64,000 bases of DNA from Reticulascus tulasneorum. Its lineage: Eukaryota > Ascomycota > Sordariomycetes > Glomerellales > Reticulascaceae. The notes under the pieces were generated by a model. That model saw only the letters and a list, made by a program, of their open reading frames with translations. It had not been told where the DNA came from and did no database searches. How positions within the stretch are numbered: position 1 is the stretch's first letter; each line of letters opens with the position of its first letter. The DNA is taken from contig LSAX01000004.1 in NCBI GenBank assembly GCA_001557505.1, positions 1,426,001-1,490,000 on the forward strand, in the 5' to 3' direction. The translations under genes and the position numbers were made by a program. Shown here piece after piece: positions 11,694 to 23,943 of this stretch.

Positions 11694-12019
11694 ATGTCTC
11701 CCACACACGCCATCCCAAAATGTGTCATCGACGCCTTTGAGACCTATCAGGTCCCCTGCACCACATTCTTCAATGTATACTCCATCGAAAAGGTGGCAGA
11801 AGCTCCCTACTACTGCGATGGCGAATACAACTTTGGCTTTAAACGATTTCGACAGCGGTAAGCAAATAGATCGCCGCTTGCTTGTACTCAACCCCGCCTA
11901 GGTATGCAATCACCACTTTCATCATTGATAATGCACCAGCCGATATAGAAGGCCGTGATCGATACTCCTTACTTTTCGGGGCTATTTTAAATGAGCAGTT
12001 TCGACAACTTGCTCTCTAA
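11694..12019 (+). CDS. unrecognised small two-exon protein, 93 residues
   Basis: No family recognised. The ATG at 11694 opens 54 codons (MSPTHAIPKCVIDAFETY...) with many C-ending codons, typical of coding sequence here. Splicing at GTAAGC (11858) to CTAG (11901), a 44-base intron, continues the frame without a stop for 38 more codons (YAITTFIIDNAPADIEGRD...NEQFRQLAL) to TAA at 12017-12019. The protein has three cysteines (C10, C22, C40), is rich in aromatic residues, and has no signal peptide or membrane helix. It could be a genuine small gene or the remnant of a larger one. It lies 200 bases before the POL4-like start on the same strand, so it could also be an alternative upstream part of that transcript, though the frames do not obviously connect. 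Confidence 0.45.
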
Positions 12020-12219
12020 TGCTTCAAACTCAAAAGCCTCGAACTGAGATGTAGCCAACTCTATCGCTAGAGTTATGTCCTTGCGACCCTGTCACCACAG
12101 CAGTTCTTTGATGTCCAGTCTCCGTTTTGCCTCATTCATCTCCGTGCCGTCATGACCAGGCTCGCCCGAAATGGTTTGAAAATCACTTCGCTTTGGACAA
12201 CCGTGATTCTGTCTCTATA

Positions 12220-14201
12220 ATGGCTCTTGCATTTCCTTCCATTTTTCTTCTCCCTACTCACCTGGAGCCTGACCGCATGCACAAACTGGAGGAGCAAATC
12301 CCCACGTTGACCTACGACATCAACGAAGCTGAGATCATTGTCGGGAATATCTCTAGAGCGGAGAGAGCGTTGTTTGAATTGAGGCACCGGCAAATAGAGA
12401 CACAACCGCTTGATGAATCCCAGACCAAGAGGCAGTCGGGCTCCCCAGCACAGAAGCGTAGGAAGCTGTTAGCCGGAGACCACACCTACGAGGATGCAGA
12501 CTTGTCCGCCGACACGGAAAAAGACGGTGCTGGAACCGTATCGGAGCACAAGGGGCCCGCCGGACAAACCCCTTCTCGCCATGCTGCTAACCACAGCGGT
12601 TTGATCCAGATAGTGAAGCTTGCGTGGTTTACAGACTCATTAGAGCAGGGTGCCATCCTGCCCACCAGAGACTATCTAGTCTACGAGGGCTGGAGAGTCG
12701 CGCCACTGGGTAGGAACATCAGTGTTGGTTCTGATATATTGTTCCGTGCTTTGGCAGACTCCTCGCAATCGCAAGCAGTGTCGAAGGCAAATGGGTCGCC
12801 TATCAATACAAAACGGAGCAGAGTTGAAAAGCCGGATGGCGTAATCCATCTACCATCTCTGTTCAGACAGACAACGTCCGAACATGACGATGATGTGCGC
12901 CTTCCGCCAGTACCTGCGTTCTTACGCACTACATACTCCTGCCAGAGGTCCACCCCCGTACGGCCCCCTAATGACGGGTTTGTGGAGGAGTTGAAGAAGA
13001 TCCGCACCACCCGTCGGCTCATCGGTGACCAGATAGGGGTAAGGGCCTATTCGACATCGATAGCTACTCTTTCAGCATACCCCTACCAGCTGAAGAGTGC
13101 CTCAGGTGAGTCGGGAGAAGCCGTGACCTGGTCGTACAACGCACTTCGTGGCTAAACATGGACAGAAGTTGCAAGGCTTCCAGGATGTGGTAACAAAATT
13201 GCCGAGCTCTATCAAGAATGGAAAGACTCGGGGAAGCTGCAAGAAGTGGAAGATGCTGCATCGGATCCCAAGCTCTCGGTCATTCAACTCTTCTATGATA
13301 TCTGGGGAGTTGGAGACACGACAGCCAGGGACTTCTACAATAAAGGTAAAGGGGCGCTTGAGAGTTCCTGCCCTAAAATATATTGCTGACGCGATTTTAC
13401 ACATTAGGATGGAGAGACTTGAATGACGTGGTGGAATATGGCTGGGACAGTCTAAGCCGTGTGCAGCAGATCGGTGTGAAGTACTATGATGAATTCAAGC
13501 TCAAGATACCTCGACCAGAGGTAGAGTCGATAGCCAATACCATATTGACACACGCCCGGAAGTTCAGCCCGAATTATGAGCTGGTAATAGTAGGTGGTTA
13601 CAGGCGTGGCAAACAGGGCAGTGGGGATGTAGACGTGATTGTCAGTCACCCAGAGGAAGAAGCCACGCACAACTTCGTTGAGAGACTCGTCACAAGTTTG
13701 GAGAAGACCAAATTCATCACACATACCCTGACCCTTAGCACGCATAACAGTGAGCGCGGCCAAAGGCCGCTCAGCTGGAAGGGGAACGAGAGAAAGGGAT
13801 CCGGTTTTGACACTCTAGACAAAGCGTTGGTAGTCTGGCAGGATCCTGACAGCAACGGGGAGGAGATACGGCCTCGCACCGGAAATTCTTCAACGGTTAC
13901 GCCTGTAGATCGACCACACCGGCGAGTGGACATCATCCTGAGTCCGTGGAAGACTGTCGGTTGCGCAGTATTGGGATGGAGCGGAGGCACCACCTTCCAG
14001 AGAGATCTCAGAAGGTATTGCAAAAAGGAGAAGAACCTGAAGTTCGACAGCAGCGGGATCCGGAGTCGGCTGGATGGATCCTGGGTGGATTTCGAAGGGG
14101 GAACCCTAGGTAAAGCGCCGGATATGGTGAGTGCAGAGAAGAGGGTGTTCCAAGGTCTAGGACTCGAGTGGCGGCCGCCAGAGGAGAGATGTACTGGATA
14201 A
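12220..14201 (+). CDS. pol4: family X DNA polymerase, Pol4 type (BRCT + polymerase)
   Basis: Exons 12220-13105, 13166-13345 and 13408-14201 give 619 residues. The N-terminal ~165 residues look like a BRCT domain (FPSIFLLPTHLEPDRMHKLE; later IQIVKLAWFTDSLEQG). A low-complexity linker follows, then the 8-kDa/helix-hairpin-helix region (VARLPGCGNKIAELYQEW, FYDIWGVGDTTARDFY) and the nucleotidyltransferase core. The metal-binding aspartates are all present: D429 and D431 in GSGDVDVIV, and D530 in RRVDIIL. GGYRRGKQG and GWSGGTTFQRDLRRY are family signatures, so the enzyme looks intact. Fungal Pol4 fills short gaps in non-homologous end joining and base-excision repair, like animal Pol lambda/mu. 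I chose the ATG at 12220 because it starts right at the BRCT strand; the frame is open about 90 bases upstream without another ATG. Confidence 0.92.
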
Positions 14202-15568
14202 TCGATGCTGCGGAGTTGTACTCCCAATAACAGCATGCGTATAATTTGTTGGGATTGGACTGTATTGGGAGTGGCAACGACTTATATATGATGGGTATTT
14301 TATGGGCATGTGAGCGCAGTGTTGCGAAATAAGGCGCACTCTGGTATATACATATCAGAACTTCAAGACACAGGGAAGCCGAAAGATGATGATACCAATT
14401 GGATTACACAGTTTCCCGGCGATGGGCAGTATTTTTGGGAGTGCATGAATATCATTCTCCTCTATTGGGTGTTTGCCGAGTGCGCAATGAATCGGTGAAA
14501 ATGAAAGTTGACCCGTAAATGCAGCCCTCACGACTTGGAGCTACAGCTGCAACTCCGCCGGACGTGGGGCTTCAGTGGGACACCGAGCCATAGGTAGGGT
14601 AGCAAAGTGGGCCGGGCAAGAAAAAGCTTCCGGTGGTCTGCTGCACCACCGCCAAACTTAAATGAAGACCGCATTTGAATTTTATTTTCAACCCCTGCTA
14701 CCCATTTCCTTTTCCGTTTACTTAAAATATATACCATAAACCCTAAAATAAAAGTAGAAACAAAAAGAAAAGTGCTTGAATATACAATAGATATATTTTG
14801 TCTAAATTGTTAACGGGTTTTCTGCTTGAGGTTATGCCAGCGTTTGGTAGGGCCATCGGAAGCTTTTTTTCATGGACCCACTTGGGTAGGTAATTAATTC
14901 TTTATATTCTGTTTGCCCAGTTGGACCAGCAGCATCCGTGAGGCCAACTTCGAAGGAATCCGTACCTGGCAACTACGTAATTGGCTAGTGAGACGGGTAG
15001 ATGCGAATCTACCTTTGTTCAGACGACAACCCATGGCTTTGGCATGGATCCCTTCCTTCTCTTCAGAATTAGCCTCGTCAAATGATATTTCTGGGAGTCC
15101 GAGACGATAAATCTGGTGCTCTCAACGACAACTACATTATGACCAAGACTAACGTCCCAGTTAATGTACGTTTTATTTTATTTTGGGGGAGTTGCAACCC
15201 GGGGCACCGTCGGTCAAGGGACTACAATTAGCCCGCCCGCTATGGTTTCCATCTTAACTTATTAGCCCCAGTAGCCCCCTACCCTAGTGCCACGTTAGAG
15301 AGTTGCGGAGTTTCGACGGAGTACGGAGGCTTGGAGATTGAAAGACAAAACCTAAAGAAACTGAACCGGAATTGTCTGTCCCCGCCTATTTTGACCAGCA
15401 GACTGTTCTTTCTCCCCGTTAGCCACATTTCGGCCAGTTCTCTTCAACCAAGCTTTTCTCCTCCTCCAGCAGCTTCAAGCATTCCGGACCTTACCTCCCA
15501 AACTCCTGTCGCGACTTCTTTCGCGGCCTTTGCTCATCTTTACCATACGACTACGTGCCCCATCCACC
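14202..15568. other. intergenic region, partly AT-rich
   Basis: About 1.4 kb between two plus-strand genes. It includes an AT-rich stretch at about 14,680-14,900 and a pyrimidine-rich leader just before the next start (about 15,400-15,560). No supportable gene. Confidence 0.4.
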
Positions 15569-16209
15569 ATGCCTCTCACATTGGAGATTCCCAGTGAATA
15601 CGGGTAAGCAAGGCAGCCTGTCGCGTGCTCTGCTCGTGTTCAAAGCTGATATTTGCTCTCCTACCAGCTATGTCCTTCTCGTAGCTGTGTCTACCTTTTT
15701 TATCAACTCAACGCACATCGTCCTCACGAGCAAGTTTCGCAAAGCCAGCGGGCTCAAGTATCCCGTTGCCTACGCGAATAATGACCACGCCGACAAGGAT
15801 CGCAAAGCATACATGTTCAATTGCGGTGTGTATCAGACAAAATCACACTTCCAGGCTTTGCACGTTCTAACTAAGTGCTTTGCATTCAGCCCAACGAGCC
15901 CACTCAAACTTCACCGAGAATCATCCCTCCTTCCTCGGAGCCCTTCTCATCTCTGGCCTTCGATACCCTCTTGCCAGTGCTGTCATTGGTGCAGGTTGGA
16001 CCATCTCCCGACTTGTATATGTGTTTGGATACACGAGCGAGGCTGGGCCAGCAGGACGAACACGGTAAGCAGAAAGACCACCTTTTCTCTTCCATATCAA
16101 CCGACTGACGGCGTATGAACACAGTGGTTCCGGCGGCTCATTCCTATGCGACGCCATGCTGAGGTTTATGGCACTGTATACCGCCGTGGCCATGATCTTG
16201 AACAAATAA
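15569..16209 (+). CDS. MAPEG family protein, microsomal glutathione S-transferase 3-like
   Basis: Four exons (15569-15603, 15668-15825, 15890-16064, 16125-16209) encode 150 residues, the usual size of MGST3-like proteins. The protein starts MPLTLEIPSEYGYVLLVAVS and has about four hydrophobic helices. Family landmarks are an Asn-bearing loop (FNCAQRAHSNFTENHPSFL) between helices 1 and 2, and RLVYVFGYTSEAGPAGR after helix 3. Members are ER or outer-membrane trimers with glutathione transferase or peroxidase activity, toward lipid hydroperoxides for example. The three introns (59-64 bases) all have GT...AG ends, and the first coding exon is only 35 bases. No single ORF exceeds a fraction of the protein, so a simple ORF search misses the gene. 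Activity is inferred from the family. Confidence 0.92.
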
Positions 16210-16464
16210 CCCATTCGCTGTTTTCTTTGCTCAGCCCTGCCTGTACCTTAGTACGTCCAAGAGCGTTCGCTACAAAGCGGGTGCGCAATCTCCAAATATC
16301 GTTCAAATAGGCGGCTGCTCCTGTGGACACTGGCCGGGCCGAATTTGCATGTCACTCAGTCTTTCGCGTTGTTAGTCTTGACTGTATCAATAAGACTTCT
16401 TTGGGCTGAACACAAATTGCCGCTTTACTCGATGCCAATGTTGGCTGGTCGCGGACTTGTTGAT

Positions 16465-18164
16465 TCATCTCTTTCGCCGTGCCCGCCTGAGGTCTTCCAC
16501 GGGCTCGACCTCTTCTGTTGATGCCCCGGAATCCTCGCCTTTCGACTTTTCAATGCCGTTGTTCCCGAGGAGATAGTCTCCAAAATACTTCATAGCACTA
16601 AATATTTCCTCTCCGGTCGGGATGATGTTCTCCTTTGGCAGCAAGAAGCCGTAGCTGCCAGTATCTCTGAGCTTGATCTGATAACTGTATCGGGCATGAA
16701 GCTCATGGTAGAACCAGTCAATCGCCGATCCACCACCAGACTCGATTCGGGGGAGCACCCTAGGGCGTTTTGATCCCGTAGAGGCGATAGCTCCTTCACA
16801 AGCAGAGTTCACTGAGTACATTTCCCCGTTCGATAGTCGTATAGCCTTGGCGAGCCCGACGGCTAGCTCCTGCAGATTTTCGATATTGGGGGGGTCCACA
16901 GAACAAGAATAGGAGAAGGGAAAGAGAACTTGCTGAGAGTAGGAGTGCAAGTCAATCAGCCCAACAAAATCCACGTCGTGCTGGGACTCGTTTCTCGCCC
17001 ATTTCGCCAGTTGCAGCGCCTCGACAGCCTGGAATGGTTTATCGCCGCCATAGCTTTCGGAGCAGGGGTCGGTCTGAAAGTTTTCATCACCCCACTCGTA
17101 CCCGAAGGCGTGGTCTAGATCCAGGCCACGACAGAAGCGCATGTTGGTTTCTTGTCGAGATTTGCGCCAAAGGCGATCCACCTGCCACGTATATTCGACA
17201 CCATCTGGATTGACGACGGGTATGAACACCAGGTCGAAATGCTCTAAAAGCTTGGTGATCATAGGCTCCTTGCCGTAAGAGGTGATGAAAGACCATGCCA
17301 GATAATTGACTGTGCTCGTAGATATCCATTCTCGCGCATGCATGCCGCCTGTGACCACAACCGTTTTCCTTTGGGAGCTGGCTATTGCACGGTCCGCCAC
17401 CCCTACTCGGAGAGCCGGGATGTCTCGGCCTTCATAGGATAGACCGATGCTGGTCATGCGAGCGATTGAGGGGAACATTACCGCTTGCAGGCGCATCCAT
17501 TGGGTTATCACCTAGATTCGGTCAGCAATCCAGCCATAGTATGTTGGTAGAGAGCCCAAACAGGTAGTGACTGGTAGTCCTGGAAGAAAAGGTTGTCGCC
17601 TTCTCCCGGTGGCGTCCGTAAGGAGGCAGCACCATCTTGAAGGCGGTGGAGATGATGCTGGCTGGCAGATCTCGAAGGATAGGTATCGCGTATCAGAGCT
17701 GCCAAGTCAGGTATCAAAGTCGAGTAAGAACTCCGTAGCGACGTGGGTAGGAGACCAATAAACGAGGCAATAGTTTTCTTTCGAAGCCTGATATCGACAT
17801 AATCATCTGTGAAGGCCCAAATGTCGAGGAATAAACGGGAGGCTGCGTTCGATAAAGCAGCCTCTTCTTCCAAAGTTGTCAAGTTGAACCGCAGAACAAC
17901 ATCGTCGGCATATTTGGTCAGGAAACTGTCGTGAAGTCTTGTAGCAGAGCCATCCGTTTTTCCGGGAGGTCGACCAAATATCAACTCGACGGCCCCGTCA
18001 CGTAGCCAGGTCAGGAGAGGAAACAGAGGAGGGTTTTGCTGGTGTTGTGAAAGCTGATCATTATTGCTGTCTGGGAAGGTAGCTTGGGTTCCAAGTCGAG
18101 CTGCGTGGGAGGACGGCGAGAAGACGGCGAGGGTGGTGAGGGACAGTAGAAGCAGATGGCGCAT
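16465..18164 (-). CDS. ecm14: Ecm14, inactive M14 metallocarboxypeptidase-like secreted protein
   Basis: Two exons (18164-17562 and 17511-16465) encode 549 residues. A signal peptide ([21 protein letters not shown]) leads a propeptide-like region (about 22-200) and an M14A carboxypeptidase fold. The zinc ligands are kept: H259 and E262 in GGMHAREW, and H390 in IDLHSYSQ. The position of the catalytic glutamate in active carboxypeptidases (ELRDTG) is lysine here: K481 in [13 protein letters not shown]. This replacement defines Ecm14, a pseudoprotease implicated in cell-wall or extracellular-matrix assembly. The splice between FFQDYQSLP and VITQWMRL uses a GTTTGG donor and a CTAG acceptor and restores the conserved reading. 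Converges with the MAPEG gene at a 255-base gap. Confidence 0.93.
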
Positions 18165-19168
18165 ATTGAGAGGCTCAGAGCAATTATTTGACGATTTCTA
18201 CTACCGTGGCGGAACAATTGTCGAGATGGTCGTCGAGACCTATTGGCCTGGTGGGGGAGGGGGGGGCGCGAAGCAGAAATCCTGTTGTTCTTTTCAAACT
18301 GTTGAAATGGTAATGATACTGTTGGACGATGATGGCGCAATTGTTCATCAGGCTGCCATGTTCTGGATCAGGGACGGCGGAGAGGCTATTGTGGCGTGGG
18401 AGTAGATTGTGGCTTGTGAAATTAGTTTGGAATAGGCACCCGCGCACTGTAACATCGAAATGCTTACCACGGTGACCGACACAAACCACCAGCGGGAGCC
18501 TTTCCACATAGTAGCTAACAGGACGTGCCATAGCTTAGGGTTCACTACTCCCCAGGTCTGGATTTACTAATTAATTAATAATTGGAGCATTGCCAGGAGC
18601 GTTGACAGGTACCTTAGCCCAAAGAAAGGCACAGAGCTGAAATCTGCATCTTGGACGCTACGCACTGTACGCTGCCCAAGCGTAGGTATGTATGTAAGTA
18701 GGTAGCTGGGTCTGTACCCATGTACGGTGGACAGGGCGGGATCCCTTTCCAGTTCCAACGTAGGTAGCAAGCCGGCCCCACTTAAGGAGGGTCGTAAAAT
18801 TCCAAAGGTCCTTCACTACATAGGGGTACTTAGTACGGAGCGACGCCCCCCAACCCCTAATAATTAGTACTCACTACAGCGAAGGCCAACCAGTGGCTGT
18901 AGTTGATTGCTGCCAAGTTGAATCTCACCCTCGCTCCATCATTGAAGGTTCAGCTTTCGACGAGACAGAACCTATCCTCGTCTTCATTACTTGTCTTCAC
19001 CTTCCCATGTGCGAAGTACCACGACACGTTTGAATATTCTCGTCTCCATTGACCCTTTTCCCATCCATGTGCTGGTAGTTTGATATTTAGGACCCAGCAG
19101 TGCTTGGCTGTGGTCGTCATCCTCCTCAGTCCTGCCTCCCTGGCAAACAATGGTACATCGCAACAGCA
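18165..19168. promoter_or_regulatory. divergent intergenic region between ecm14 and the Sec7-domain gene
   Basis: One kilobase holding two divergent promoters. A G-run (18259-18266) and TAGGTATG/AAGTAGGTAG repeats (about 18,684-18,706) are visible. No gene supported. Confidence 0.4.
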
Positions 19169-22100
19169 ATGCCTTTCCTACGCCGTCGCGGCAACGTGGC
19201 CAGCGAGACCGACATGCGACGGCATTCTGTTCTCGATAACGGCTTGGTTTCTAAACAAGCCCCATTGTCCAATGCGACGGACCCCAGTCGGCTACTCTCT
19301 CCCACCGTACCCGAACCTGCCGATGTTGATGGAATATCGCAAGATGGATCTGACAATCTTGAATCTCGCCCCGGAACACCACCAGTCCAGGACGAGACCC
19401 CGAAACACCGGCGCTTCTCCATACTGAGGTTTCGGAATGCCTCCGACTCCCAGCTTTCCCTCAGAGCAAAGCAGCAGGCGGAGATACCCCCACCTGTCCC
19501 TCGACGTATGTCATGAGGCTCGCCAGTTGCTCAGTCTTTGGCCTTGCTAACCTCAAAGTAGCGCCCGAGATCATCACAACCGCGCCTACCGTTGATCAGC
19601 GTGTTCCACTGAAAAAGCAATCCCGATTGAGACTCGCTGATCGCTTTCGACGTTCCGGCGAGATTCCTCGACATAGTGTGGACGGTTCCAGTGCAGTCTT
19701 TCCTCCAAAGGGGAGGAGGAAGACCGGACTGGAAGAATTGGCTTCGAGAAGCCGGCAAACTCTGGTGACGTTCGAGGAACCTGGGCGGCCGGCTTCTTCC
19801 TCTAACACGTATGCCGGCCACGAAGAGCATGACAGCACGGTGCTAGCTCTTCCCACCAACAGGTTGTCTGAATCATCTCGATCAGACGCGAGCTCAGGCA
19901 ACAATGGTCCTTACAGCAGCACAACCACAACCACAGCCACAGCCACGCGCGGGGCCCATCCCGCAAGCTCATTCTTCCGATTACCTGGCCGAAGACAGAA
20001 CCCCCCGAGCCTCTGTTTCCAATGTCGCACCTTCCGCAAAAAGGGAAGAACTCGAACGGAATTGACCGTCCCATTGCCTCACACTCGTCCCTCGGTGTGC
20101 CTCAATCCTCAGCAACGAAACTTGCTCCAAGCGATGGGACACCGCGGCCGTCTCTCAGTTCGAGACCACCATCTGGTTACAGTGGCACAGCTGAGTCTTT
20201 GACATCCCCCTCAAACGAACCACAGGCGCGACTCCACCAGTCGCCTGCTACTGTGTTGTTCCGGCAAGGATCTCTTCATTCTGGGCATTCGTCGCCAACT
20301 CGCACTCATCTTCAGTTACGAGGAAGGTCTTCAACAATGAGCTCCATGGGACGGGACTCGATAGATGACCACTTGAATACTGCAACCACCCGGACTTCAT
20401 CCTCCACCGGGCGCAAGAGCTTCGGCGATCTGTTTGGTCTCAGCAGATTAAGACAGAATTCCGAGATACAGGGTAGACAGGGGAACATGACCCCCGCAAC
20501 CCCTGGTTCTAACACATCTAAAAACAACTCGCTTCAGATCGCGCGGGAGCCTGTAGTCCTACTAGAGCGTCGAGAAGATGATACGCCTGCCAAGTACCTC
20601 GCCCGCCTGGAAGAAGTCATCAGCCGTGGGGTCATCGGTAGTGCTGTGGCACGAGGGACGGACCCATTCTTCGCAGCCGTTCTTCGGAGCTATATGCGGA
20701 GATTCAAGTTCTTCGGCGACCCCATGGATATGGCAATACGCAAGCTGTTGATGGAAGCTGAGCTACCGAAAGAAACGCAACAAATCGATAGATTTCTTCA
20801 GGCTTTCGCAAATCGATATCATGAATGCAATCCAGGAATCTACTCGTCTCCAGACCAGGCTTACTTCATTGCGTTCTCCCTCCTCATACTGCACACTGAT
20901 GTTTTCAATAAGAACAACAAGCACAAAATGCAGAAGCCTGACTATCTCAAGAATACACAGGGGGAGGGTATTGCAAAGCCAATTTTAGACTGCTTCTATG
21001 ACAACATTACGTATACCCCATTCATCCACGTTGAGGATGACCTGGTTCCCAACGGCGAGCGTAACCATGCTGGCAAAGCTAAACGGAAAACCATCTTCCC
21101 TGGAAGCACACCGGACACGATTAAAAGGTCGCCGAGGGAACCGATTGATCCCTACACACTAATTCTAGATGACAAGCTTGACCTGCTAAGGCCAAGTTTG
21201 AAGGAGGTGATGCAGTTGGAGGACTACTACAGTTACTTGGGCACAATGAAGAGCCTGAACCTTAAGGAATTGCAGAAGACGTTTTTCAGAACAGGCATCC
21301 TGCAGATTATATCTGCAAGGTCACGACCAGAGGCCTTCCGTGATGAGAAGACCGCCATCAACCCGCAAGAAGCGCCCCATGGTCTTGTTGACATAAAAAT
21401 AACAAAGGTTGGGATATTGTGGCGGAAGGATATCAAGAAGAAGAAGACCAGATCACCGTGGCAAGAATGGGGAGCCATCCTCACTGGCGCTCAATTGTAC
21501 TTCTTCCGGAATACCGCTTGGGTGAAAAACTTGATGCACCAGTACGAGACTCATGTCAAACAGGGCCTGTATGGCGAGCCGATTACGTTCAAGCCGCCAC
21601 TTCAAGACTTCAAGCCGGATGCCTTGATGTCCACGGACGAGGCCGTCGCTCTCTATGATTGCAGTTACAAAAAACACAAACACTCATTCCTCTATGTCTG
21701 TCGGCGGGATGGGATTGAAGAAGTCCTCCGTGCAGATGACGAAGAGGAGATGAATGACTGGCTCGCCAAGTTGAACTACGCAGCTGCATTCAGGACCTCA
21801 GGCGTCCGCATGCGAGGAGTTGTTGGTGGCAACTATGACGGCCAGAGCCGTCGCGGTATCAGAAGGCTCGACAGCTCCGATGCCGCACAGGTCATACAAA
21901 CATCTACCGGAGAGGTTAGTATCGCCCGAGGGAGAATTGACCACAAGGAGGCGGAAGACATACGGGCAGCGCGACGGCAAGTTATTCTGCGAAAGGTGGC
22001 CGCTGCAGACGAAACACTCGAAGATAAGGAGAAGGACCTGGAAATAGAGCTGAGGAACGCACGTCATCTCCAAATCTTATCTCCCATTCACGCCAAGGCA

Positions 22101-23531
22101 CGAGAGCAGGTCCTATCTGCGGCTGCCCTTATGGCTGCGCAGCTCAAGTGGATTCGCATGGAGATATGGAGGATAAGATGCCACCGGGATATCTTGCTAA
22201 AAGATCTAGAGGAAGAACAGCAACAAATAGTGACACTTTCCTCGCCAGTCAAGGGCCAGGACGTTGAGGACACGCACAGCGTTTCGCCATCGCTCGAGAA
22301 GTCGCTCAACCCGGTAGACACCAAATCTATCGCGTCTAGCGGGGCGCAGAAAGCGCAGGCATCGCCTGCCGTAGCATCACGTAGCCAAGCTCCATCATTC
22401 TCGGGTGCTGCTGATCCGGATTCGCCTTCCAGCGAGGTCTTTGAAACCCCGCCCACAAGTGCCACTTTCAACCGACACAAGCACCAAAAATCTTGGGATT
22501 CTTCTCAGACAAGGTCAAGAGACCCAGTTCTACGCCACCGATCTAATTCAAGCTCCACCACATCTTCAAGCCTGCCAGCAGTATCGAGTGCTCAGAACGA
22601 CAGTTCTACACCGAGAGCGGCAATTACCAACGGGTCTTCGGAAGGCGAGCAACAGGATGGATTTGACGCTGGAGAGCGCGATGTCCTTGAGCAGGCCGGT
22701 CTGCTGGAGGCTTCATCTCGCCGGCAAGTCGAGAGGAAACGCAGTTCATCTGTCCTCGAGGCCGGTGACACTACGGAGCTGCGCGAACACCCTAGCACGA
22801 ATGACAAACTAGACCGGAGCAAAATTCGACGAAGTCTGCAACGCACACTTCGAGAGGGAGCTGGCCATCTGTCGCACCACCGCAGCAGGAAAGGCAAGGA
22901 TTCGGCATCAAGTGGTTTGTCAGAGGACACAATTCGCGACGATATCCTGAGCAGGGGAACTGGGAGCTTTGTGGTCCATGGAAAAAAGGCTTCCGTTATC
23001 AACTTTGGTTCGGAACTACAGCCTATATCCCAAGAGGAGAGGTTGCGGCTGCGTAAACAAGTGCAACAGGAAGAACCACCTATTTCTCCCTCCAGCGTTG
23101 CTGACGACGACTTTCATTCAGCTCTCGGTGATCCCCTAGAGCCTAGGGAACGTAGGGAATCTGCTGCGAGTGCCAGCACAGCTACAGCAAGAAGCTTCCG
23201 CGAGCTCCATCGGAAATACTCCTCCGCGCAGGTTAGCAAGAATGCCGTATTTGGTGGGCGGTTGTCTGTGCCGTCGGACGGCGAGAGTGAGGCAGCAGTG
23301 AGCTTTTCGGATGGTCGGCGCACCCCCCTTCCGCCTATTGACCACGACTCTTCTGAAGACGAGGACGAAAATGCATTGTCCACCAATGGCGATCCTAAGC
23401 TTGGCCTTGTCGCTCGTGGACTCTCTGGTACCCCAGATTCAGTGACACAAGTGGAGGAAGAATCCCCCGCTGGGAAAGGGCATGACATGGAACAGCTCCC
23501 GAGTCACCCCATCCAGGCAGTAAAGGCATAG
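19169..23531 (+). CDS. Sec7-PH domain ARF guanine-nucleotide exchange factor (Syt1-like), with an apparent -1 frameshift
   Basis: Exon 1 is 19169-19505 (MPFLRRRGNVASETD...). An intron with GTATGT donor and GCTAAC branch motif ends at 19558 or 19561. Exon 2 runs in one frame to about 20,000, then the protein continues in another frame to the TAG at 23531. The best join is at the C6 run 20001-20006: one extra C gives RRQNPPEPLFPMSHLPQ with no other change. The total would be about 1435 residues. The Sec7 domain (about 440-640) keeps the Glu-finger region LPKETQQIDRFLQAF and FSLLILHTDVFNKN. A PH domain follows (GILWRKDIKKKK... to about 860), then a helical segment and a long Ser-rich tail. Sec7 proteins load GTP on ARF GTPases in Golgi and endosomal traffic. 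The shift may be an assembly error, a real mutation, or a missed intron; the long conserved frame after it argues against an old pseudogene. Confidence 0.88.
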
Positions 23532-23943
23532 GGGAAAGTGGGATTGTTTAATAGCGTTGTTGCCGTGATATTCTACTTAGACTTTGTTCGGGTAACCGTG
23601 GATGAGGGTGGTAGCATGGTCCAAAGAAACGGCCACGCGATTTCCTTCGCGACGTCGTTATGAATCTAGAGGGCAATGTACATATTCGTATGAGGGTTTC
23701 AGGGTCTGTCAGGGAAAGGGATCTCAATTCCAGGCATTAGCATTGTGGTGATTACTCGGCTTAACAAAGCGAGGCCGAATTGGCCAACAATCCAAAAGCA
23801 AACTGACCACCACTGAACCCGGAAGCTCAGTCTGTAGCCTTTGCAAATCTACTGGTCGAAGATACAGCCCTAGTTTTCGAATAACCCTCCCTTTATCCCA
23901 GCCCGTCTCCCTGGTTGCTGGATAGTACTACCGTGCCATTTCT
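23532..23943. terminator. convergent 3' region between the Sec7 gene and srp72
   Basis: 412 bases between two convergent stop codons, so it must hold both 3' ends and polyadenylation sites. I see no distinct hairpin or further gene. Confidence 0.3.
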
